NCBI GenBank assembly: GCA_964568885.1
Contig: CAZMSF010000031.1
Location: forward strand, 1-12,312
From: JAUSNA01 sp964568885
GTDB lineage: Bacteria; Patescibacteriota; Microgenomatia; Levybacterales; GWA1-39-11
Direction: 5' to 3'
Length of the DNA stretch: 12,312 nt
This document shows, in pieces, positions 1 to 10,000 of the stretch (positions are counted from its first letter, which is position 1; each line of letters opens with the position of its first letter). The translations under genes were made by a program, and so were the position numbers. The notes beneath the pieces were generated by a model that did no database searches, had not been told where the DNA came from, and saw nothing but the letters and a program-made list of their open reading frames with translations.

Positions 1-1071
1 ATCACAACTGATACTGATTCATTCCTGACGGTTCCCGGCCTTACTACAACTGTTGGTGTTCAGCCGGCTGTCTGTATTGATGGGTCAAATCACATAGTGA
101 AGTGTGATGCCACAGCCAACAACAGTTTGCAGACTGCATACAACAACGGAAATACAATAGCTACCTCCAATAATAGGGATATCGCGTTCACGCTTTCAGA
201 TACTGCAACCGACAGCAACTTTACTGTCACGACCGCCGCGGGCTCGACAAGCACTTCGAAGTTTGTACTTGCTGACGGCTCCAATCCTACACCAGCCGCG
301 CAACTTGTTCTTATCGACAATGCCGACGCCAATCAGCCTGCGACAGCCGGCCTTAAGGTTACTTCATCAGGCGGCGGCGGAGTGACAACCGCACTTGATG
401 TTTCAGACGCTGGAATAACAACCGGACTTGCGCTTGGAGGAAGTGCCATAACGGGCACCAACTTCAATGTTGCAAGTACAGGAGATATTACAACCGCCGC
501 AAATATTGCCGTGAACGGCGGTTTCATTACTACCTCGGGCTCAACCGGTTCGGTATTTGACACAAACGCAACAACAGTGACAGTCGGTAATGCGGCAACA
601 AGCTACACATTAGGCGCTACAAATGCTACCGGTAATCTCCGGGGTACAACTATTAACTTCCCGAACGCTACTACAATTTCAGCAGGAAGCGCAGCCCTTA
701 ATGTCCTTTCGACCGCTATAGGTGGAGGATACGGCTCTACAGGACTGAGCATTACAAACGCTGGTGATCTCTCTACGAATGGGAACATCACTGTTGACGG
801 TACCTCTCAGCTGACGGGAGCAGTTACCGCCTCAGCCGGCATTACAGTCTCAGGCGCATCGAGTGCCGACCTCATCTCGTCAAAGACTACCGCCAACTTG
901 TTCAACACAACCGCAACCACTCTTAATATCGGCGGTGCAGCAACGACTTTGTCTCTTGGAGCGGCTGCCGGAACAACCACGGTCAATGGTGCGCTTACCG
1001 TTGCTTCATCGAAGACGCTTTCTGCTCTTGGTCCCGTGTCTTTGGACCCCAACGGCGCGAATGACGTAACC
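1..1071 (+). repeat. 357-residue tandem repeat, copy A
   Basis: This is the first visible unit of the coding repeat. It starts at ITTD (base 1), with Cys codons at 73 and 103, followed by an LQxAYNxGNTI segment, DIAFTLSDT, KVTSSGGGG and two FxTxATT motifs (Val/Leu-Phe at 553 and 898). The copy B equivalents of the ITTD and Cys positions lie exactly 1071 bases downstream, although a one-codon indel near 108 is compensated elsewhere. More copies may precede the window, since base 1 falls at an arbitrary point in the protein. The unit is Thr/Ser/Gly/Ala/Asn-rich with alternating hydrophobic residues, as expected of a beta-solenoid or fibre. Confidence 0.88.
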
Positions 1072-4000
1072 ATCACTACAGACTATACGGCAGGTTCATA
1101 TCTGGTCATACCGGGGCTTGATACGCAAGCAGGTTCTATCCTCTGCGTGGACGGATCAAATAATGTCGTAAAGTGTGCGGCTTCATCACAAAGTCTGCAG
1201 ACAACATACAATGCCGGCAACACAATTGACACATCCGACGCCAGAGATATTGCCTTCGCTCTTTCCGACACATCAACAGACAGTAAGTTTTCTGTCACAA
1301 CAGCAGATGGCTCAACCGGGTATTCGCTGTTTGAAAGGGCAAATGGAACGGGAGCCGCCGATCCTTCACAGTTGATACTTGTAAACAATGGAGATACCAA
1401 TAGAGCCATACCAATAGGAATCAAGGTTACTTCATCAGGCGGCGGCGGAGTAACAACCGCACTTGATGTTTCAGACGCTGGAATAACAACCGGGCTTGCT
1501 CTTGGAGCATCAGCCATTTCTGGTACCAACTTTAGCGTGACTTCGGGTGGTTCTATCACTGCCGCAGGAGATGCTGCTATCAACAATGGCAATATCACAA
1601 CCACTTCCACCGGGACTGCAACAGTGTTTAATACCAATGCAACAACTCTCAACATGGGTGGAGACGCAACAGCGTACACATTGGGTGCTACAACAGCAAC
1701 AGGAAACATTCGGGGTACAACCATTAACTTCCCGAATGCTACAACAATTACTGCGGGAAGTGCTGACCTCAACATCCTTTCGACGTCTATCGGCGGCGGA
1801 TATGGCTCAACAGGGGTCACAATCACCAACGCGGGTAATATTTCGGCTGATGGTGATTTGGTCGTTGGCGGCACATCAACGACAACCGGACTTGTAACCG
1901 CTTCAACTGGAATTAAGGTGAACGGAGCATCTCAGGCAGACATTACTACCGATAAGACTACGGCAACAGTATTCAATTCAACTGCAACCACCCTTAAATT
2001 AGGTGAGGCTGCAACTACTGTCTCAATTGGCGCAGGTGGTGGGACAACGACCGTCAATGGTGCGCTCACCGTCGCATCGGGCAAAACATTTACCGCAAAC
2101 GGTGCAACAAGCCTTACCCCATCAGGCTCTAACGGGGTTACCATCAATACTCCTTCGGGCTCTTCGTCATACTTGTCACTTTTGGGTCTGACAGGAGGGG
2201 CAGGTACCTCACTTTGTATCGATGGTTCAAATCACGTTGTTACCTGTAATGCGGGCTCGTCGGCTGCTACTTTGCAATCGGCTTACAACACCGGAAACAC
2301 AATCAATACGTCAGACAACAAAGACATTGCGTTTACACTTTCAGACACATCAACAGACAGCAAGTTTACGGTTACTGCAGCCACCAACTCGACAAGCGAT
2401 ATAGAGTTTTTGAGAGCAGACGGGGCCGGTACCAATGATCCGTCCCAGCTCGTTCTTATCAAGAACAATGATGTAAACCGTGCGCTTCCGATTGGCCTCA
2501 AGATTGCAGGAGTGTCAGGAGGAAATGTAACAACTGCGCTTGACGTTTCGGATGCAAATGTTGTTACCGGGCTTGCTTTGGGTGCATCTGCAATAACCGG
2601 TACAAACTTTGGCGTTGCAACGAACGGTGACATCACAACAGCAGGAGATATTGCGGTGAATGGCGGGGATGTAACGACTTCCAATACAACCGCTACCGTA
2701 TTTAACACAAATGCGACAACCGTAAATGCGTTTGGAGATGCTTCGACTTTGATTATTGGAGCTAATAATTCGGGGACTGCAACTATTAGAAATTCAACGC
2801 TTACATTCTCCGGCTCCGCTCTTAATGCAACCTCTGCAACAGGGGCGTTTAGCAGTCTTACGACCGGTGGTGGATATGCTTCAACAGGAACAACCATTTC
2901 CTCAGCGGGTGTCATACAGACAAAGGGAGCACTTACGGTTGACGGAGCTTCAACTTTGACCGGTCTCGTAACAGCATCGGCAGGAGTTCAGATTAATGGG
3001 GCTACAACTTCGGATCTGATTGCGATGAAAAGTACGGCCAACATATTTAATACGGTCGCAACAACCATCAATTTGGGAGATGCCGCAACGACTGCCCTTA
3101 ACCTTGGAAACGGTACATCGGCGTATTCCGCAATCAATATCGGGAATGGCAATATAACGTCAGGTACAAATACTATTACAATTGGCAATGGCGCTTCGGG
3201 AACGGGTATTGAAGCAATTACCATCGGAAGCTCTAATTCTTCATCGTCGTTGGCTCTTAACGCCGGAACGGGCAATATGACGCTCTCTTCCTCAGGAACC
3301 CTCTCATTTACGGGTTCGGGAGCTTCGTCAACAACTACCTTTAATATCCCATCAAGCTTGGCATCGGCATTTGATATCAAGCAGGCCGGTAACGATTACT
3401 TCAATATTTCAACAAATGGTACGCCTTCGCTTACGTTCGGAAATGCAACAACCAATCCGACTTACAGTTTTGCCGGAACAGGGAACGTGACAATAACGGG
3501 AGACCTTATCGTCAACGGCGGTGATGTGTCGGCGACTTCAGGAACATCGGTCAACCTCTTCAATACCGCCCAGACGACATCACTCAGTGTTGGAGGTTCG
3601 GCAGACGTAGCAATAGGTGGTAGCGCCAAGACCGTTACTGTCGGTGGCAACTTAACCGTCAACGGAACGACAACTGCTCTTGCTTCAACTGCTATTAACC
3701 TTACCGGAAACGGTGTAACTCTTGATCAGTCGGGGACAGGAACTTTGAGCATTAACACAACAACCAATAGGGATATAACCATTGGTTCGGGGACTCTCAC
3801 ATTGAATGGAAATACGATTAACCTCGCCGGTTCTGCTCCTGCTATTGCTGCAACAACAACGAATGCAGTTCTCGCAATTGACAGTAACGGAAGCGGGGCG
3901 CTTAATCTTCAAGGGACAAATGCCACAGGCAACGTCAACATCGCAGGGGGTTCCGGCTCAACAGGTTGTACCATAACCAATTCAACGGGAGCATTGGTTT

Positions 4001-7000
4001 GTGCAGGCTCAATAACATCGAATGCGTCAAGCGGTACCGTACAGCAAGGCTTCTTCACGAAAGATTACAACACGAAGATTATATCGAACACGGCGGGGGA
4101 TGATTATTTTGCGCTTGCAACATCCGGTGGGGCAAATTCACTTCTCTCCCTCTCATCATCGGCTCTGACAACAAGCGGTGTTGCTGCATTCAATAATGCG
4201 GTCACAATTTCAGGTTCGGCTGCCTCATCAACTTATTATGGTCAAAAACTTGCGCTCACGAATAATCAGTCAACGAATGCCGATACCGTATATGGTCAGT
4301 ACATAACGTTCACCGACGCGGGAAGTTTGGCAAATGCTGTAACCGGTCTTTATGTTGACGCATCAACTGCAAATACTGCGGATACAACCTATGCGGCAGT
4401 GTTTAGAAATACTTCAGGTGCTGCAGGCGTTGTCGGAATCGGAACTTCGGCTCCGACTGCAGACCTTGATATCTCATCGGCTCAGACTACGGGTAATGTT
4501 TTGAAGATTACCGACACATCAATTACTACGGGTAATTTCTTAACGGTTTCAAATAAAAATGCCAATTCTGTTACTCCGTCGACTCTTACGCTTAATGACC
4601 GCGACTTTACAGTAGGCGGACACACCGACTTTAAAGCTCCTGCGGGTAACGGAACAATCGTTGACGTATTTGTATATGACACTACAAAAGACGCCGATGG
4701 TGGTAACTGGACAGACAGTGATGCTGCCCGCTCAACATCATGGTACAATGAGACCCTTGACCATGCTGCTTCAACTTGTGTTGAGGGTACCGATGACAGA
4801 TGCGGACAGCGTGCATTCCCGAGAAAAGCAATAATTGTTGCAACCAATAGTGGTTCAAATGGTGCAAATGTCTCCATTTATGACGCAAAGGACAATTCTC
4901 TTTGGATGCAATTCCAAAAGAGCGGTTCAACGGATGGCATGATCGGTACTGCTACCAGCAATACTATCTCCTCCGTATTCGCTCTTAACGGTAAGCTTTA
5001 TGTTGGAAATAATGGTGGTTCAGCGGGAGGACTTTATGTCATCGACTTTACCCGCGACACGGCATACAAATACAACGCAACCGGAAATTATTCAGGTACG
5101 CTTCCTATTTCAAGCAGGAATTCTGCCAACACATGGCTTGCATACACAACGACTGCCAACAACCTCATCCCAAGTGCTACTATCAATAATGTAAGAGCTG
5201 CTTACATTCACGGGAAAGACTACTTTGCAGTTGCTACAGCTGGAGGAGGAAGAGGAGCTGCTGCTCTCTTCAACTACTCAACCCAAACGCTTATTGCTAA
5301 TTTTGGAGCCAATGCCAACTCTACCCATGTTGCGCTTACTCCGACAGGTACCCTTTACTACACGATAACAAGCGGAGGAAATAATGCAATCAAGGCAAAG
5401 TACAATGCAATTTCGGCAACCGGCAACAACCAGCTTGCAAGCGTAGTATACGGCGATATCTCAACAGCAAATTACGGTGTGACGACAACCGACACAAATA
5501 CATTTGCCAGCCTCGTATTTACTGCCGGACCCGCTCCGGTCGATGCGACATTCGTTCCGACAGGCCTTACGGTCGTACCTAGTTCATCGACAGTTGATGG
5601 GACTTCTGACACAATTTATGTTCCAAATGGAGATAACGTCACAAGAATCGACACAAAGTACGGGGACGAAACGAATGGCATGGTCAAGTACTACAATGCC
5701 AACCTTATTACGGAAGACCTTATCGGTGACATTAGAGGATACCTGCCATTTAACGGTACAGCAGGAAGCATTGCAAATAACACAGCGATATCAGGCGCAA
5801 CGTTGAAGGGCAACTCGTATATTGCAAAGAATCCAAATGGTGCTGGTCTTGCCTACGGGTCCGGCGTACGCGGCACCGGGCTTACGGGTATGGTGACCGA
5901 CGACTACATTTGTACCGGAAGCGGTTCCACGTGCGCCGATGATGCTGACTTTGATACAACGACAGGCAACATGACATTTGGAGCATGGGTAAAGAGATCA
6001 GCAACCGGCTCGCTTCAAACAATTATGGCGAAGATGGGAAATGCCAATGCAGACCGCGCGTTCAGACTTTCAATGAGCTCAACAGACTTCCCGACTCTTG
6101 AGGTGATGAATGGAACCGGCACAACGAGGACAGCAACCTCAGGTCAGGCAATAACAGATACTTCCAATTGGCACTACATTGTCGGTGTCTTTGACAATTC
6201 CGGTGGCAACCAATACCTGTATGTCGATGGTGTCCAGGTTGCGACGACAACCAACACCAATGACTCTGCCAATTCGGGAGTCGCATTCACCATAGGTGCC
6301 GACCTTTCTGGAGGTTCAAATGCGGCCGCTGACTTCTGGAATGGCTCAATTGACGAGCCATTCTTCACCGGTGAAGTATTGTCAGCAACGCAAATACAAC
6401 ATATGTACTCCGTTGGTCTTCAGGCACTTCAGAACCACACCGCGTCTCGCGTAACCGGTGTGACTGGAGCCGATACGTACCAAAGACTTTCAGGCGGAGG
6501 CAGCGTTGGGGTGGGTGTTTCTACCGCAACATCAGTTGCAGTAGATGACAGCAATACCAAACTCTTCATGGGTACAAGTGATGCAACTACAAATACCGGC
6601 GGCGTATCGGTTATTTCTACCGCTTCCGACTCCCTTATAGATCTCTACTCGTCGGTTAATACTACCAAAGTTGATGATGGCAACAACTCAATTGCCGCAA
6701 ATGACGTCGTTGCAGTAAGTGTTGCCGGAAGCCCGACTAACGGACAGGTCTTGGCTATCGGAGGAACAAATGATACTACATATAAAGTATGGGCTGAAAG
6801 CAAGGATGTATCCTTCCAGAACTTCATTGCCTCCAATTACAATCCATTCGGAACAACCCTTGTCCAGCAGAACTTGAATGTGAATGGTGTCCTGAGTCTC
6901 AATAATGGAGGAATAGTCTCAACAAGTACCAACTTTAATATTGATCTTCCTACGCTTTCAACTTTCAGCATCACAAATAGTTTGGGTACGATTCTTGCTC

Positions 7001-10000
7001 TTACCGATACGGCAACAACCGATACTCTGAGCCTTGGTCTTGCCGGCTCAAGAAATGGTGCTATCTCGTTCAAGTCATCCGGGGCCGGTATCTCCGCCCC
7101 CACCATTGCCGCTGACAGCCTTGGAAATTTGACCGTTCAAACCAACCAATCAGGAACGAACGTGACTGTTGGAAGCGGAAATGGAGCTATCAACATTGTT
7201 CCAACGAGCAATAACAATGTATTCGTGTCGCTCGGCTCTGGAGGTGCAACGGGAGATGTACTCTACCAGACGAATGGAACAACATTCTCAACCTTCACCG
7301 ATACGGGAAGGGTCGGAATCGGCAACTTTACACCGGCTGACTTCAAATTTGAAGTGCAAGACTCTCAAACGGCAACGGCTGCTGCTATGATTTGGAATAC
7401 GGCGGCAAATACTACAGCAGGACACACCGGACTTATTGTCAAACTCGGGACAGCAGGTAATAACACCAATCCGAATGCTAATGACGCATTCCTTAAATTC
7501 CTTCAGGGAGACGGAAGAAGGAGGGGTCAGGTTATCGGTAATGGAGCATCAGGTGTAACTTACCAAACGGGAGGAGCAGATTACGCCGAGTACTTTGCAG
7601 TTAATGAATCACTATTACCCGCAAATTATACAGAACAGGATAAGGCTATCGTATTCTCAACAGCCACAGTTATCTGCCAGACTTCAAGCGGCGTTGCTCC
7701 TTGCGGAAGTGATTATGATAGTACCGTCATGGGCGTTATATCCTCAGCACCTGCTTTTCAAGGAGGAGAAGACGGGCCAAACAAAGTAATTGTTGGTCTT
7801 CTCGGGCAACTTCCCGTAAAGGTTACGACCGCTAACGGAAACATTAATAAAGGAGATCCGCTTACCGCATCTTCAACAACTGGTGTTGCGATGAAAGCAT
7901 CAAAGGCCGGAACGATTATCGGTTATGCGTTGGAGAGCTACTCAGGAGGTTCTATCGGTCAAATTCAGGCGTATGTAAGTTCTAACTACGCCGACCCGAC
8001 CGACGCACTTTCACATCTTTCTCTTGGAGGTAGTGGACAGCTTCTGTCCGATAGAGATATCCAAACATCCGGTCAAATAATCGCTACAAGTGCATCAATT
8101 GGAAATGCATCACAATTCACCGTTGACCAATATGGAAATACAACTACCGGGAACCTGTTTGCAAACGGCAACATTACATCCACTGGAACAGTGAGTGCGG
8201 TTATGGTTGCGCTCGGCAATGGCACCATATCATCGGATAACAATGGTGGTTTGGTCAGCCAATTGGCGGTTGACCTTAATGGCAACAACAATCCGACCAA
8301 ATTCGCATTCAAGAATGCTGCCGGCATGGAAGTTATGGGAATTGATAGCAACGGAAATGCAACTATTGCTGGGACGTTAACGACCAATATCGGTAACTAC
8401 GATTTGGCAGAGGATTATCCGACCAAAGACACGACAATTGAAGCCGGAGATATCGTTGCAATTGATGGTGACAACGACACCCACATTACAAAGTCGCAAA
8501 AAGCATACGACTCAACTGTCATTGGTATTTACTCTGAGAAGCCAGGCTTCAGACTTTCGCAGATTGGAACAATTGGAGGAGACAGGGCGGTTCCTGTTGC
8601 TCTTAACGGCCGCGTCCCGGTCAAGGTCAACAATGAAAACGGTTCTATCCGCAAAGGCGACTACCTGACTACGTCATCCGTTCCCGGCGTTGCCATGAAA
8701 GCGACAAAGCCAGGACAAGTTGTCGGTAAAGCTCTGCAAGACTTCACGGGTACAACGGGTAAGATAACGGCATTCGTAAATATCAGTTTTGCCGACCCGG
8801 GTAACTTCATCGCAAATCTTACCTCGGGTGACAAAACCCTTGCATCAAATGTTGTAAGTTCGGATAGCATCAAGCTTCCTCAGAACCTGGCAATTAACGG
8901 AAATGTTATCAATGGAAGTCTTTCGGATGGTCTACTTGCGTTGTCACAAGGCATTACAAATACCCAAAGCGGAATCGATAGGGTTTCACAAGCAATTGTT
9001 GAGGCTAACGCAAAGACGGATGCTATTGCCCTCAAGATTGCTTCTCTCGAGGAAAGGAATGCCTCAAATTCAGCGGCAATTGCAAAAGCACTTGAAAATG
9101 GTGAAGCACTTGATGCAAAAGTATCCTCTACTTCGTCTGAGCTCGAAAATGTAAATGCCAGAATAGAAGCAATTCTTGCACGGCTCAACGCCCAGACTTC
9201 GACGCAAAGCTCAACTATTTCGGTTGCTACAAGTTCAGCGTCAATAGCCTCAGGCAGTGCAAGCCCGAGCTATCTGGCTGTGACAGGAGAAAATGTAAGC
9301 TCACCCGACAGCCTTATCAGTCAGTCGGTTCCATCTATTGACTTCTCAACGCGCTCAACAGCTACACTTCCTGCGGGTGACACGGATACCCTGGTCGTAC
9401 GGGATGGCTTGAAGTCTTTGGGCTCAACATATCTCGGCAATACTACTGTTACCGGGGCAGTAACTGTTGCCGGACAAGCATATCTTTCGGATACAGATGT
9501 TGTCGGCAAGTTCTCTGTTAATAACACAATTACCATTAGCGAGAATGCGGTGAATGTCTTGGGTGAATCGACTTCAAAGGACGAAATAACTGGAGGAATC
9601 CTGTACTTGCAAAACGCCCCAGAAGCGGTCGGACTTGACATCTTCTCAGGAAAGATAACAATTGATAAAAATGGCAATATAACAACCCAGGGAAGTGTAA
9701 ATGTTAAGGGAGACATCAACGTTGAAGGAGCAATCACAATCACCGCAACAGCAGGAGAGGAGATAAAGGCGCATGATGCGTTGTATATCTCATCCGAGAA
9801 TACCGTTAAGAGAGCCGATGCAACGTTCAAAGACCGCTCGACCGTTATCGGTATTGCAGCTTCCGACACCAAGAAAGGAAGCACGGTCACCATCATAATT
9901 GGAGGAAAGGTGAAAGGGTTTAAAAACCTTCAAGCAGGCAAGAAATACTATCTTCAGACGAATGCCGGAATTACTCCTACCCCACCGGCAGGTAATTCAC

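Noticed and set aside
97..99. GTG as the start codon of the giant gene
   Set aside because: The frame is open upstream to base 1, and the upstream residues match the corresponding segments of repeat copies B and C, so this GTG is an internal Val.
1083..1874. 263-codon open frame on the - strand opposite the repeats
   Set aside because: It lies wholly inside the strongly supported repeat coding region, has Val/Pro/Ala-rich shadow composition, and similar antisense frames recur opposite the other repeat copies.
1..3102. CRISPR or non-coding satellite repeats
   Set aside because: The periodic sequence keeps one reading frame, with differences concentrated at third positions in the conserved blocks, and the unit length of 1071 bases is far beyond CRISPR spacing.
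9321..9896. 191-codon open frame on the - strand
   Set aside because: It is antisense to the conserved C-terminal part of the giant gene, and shows no recognisable domain.
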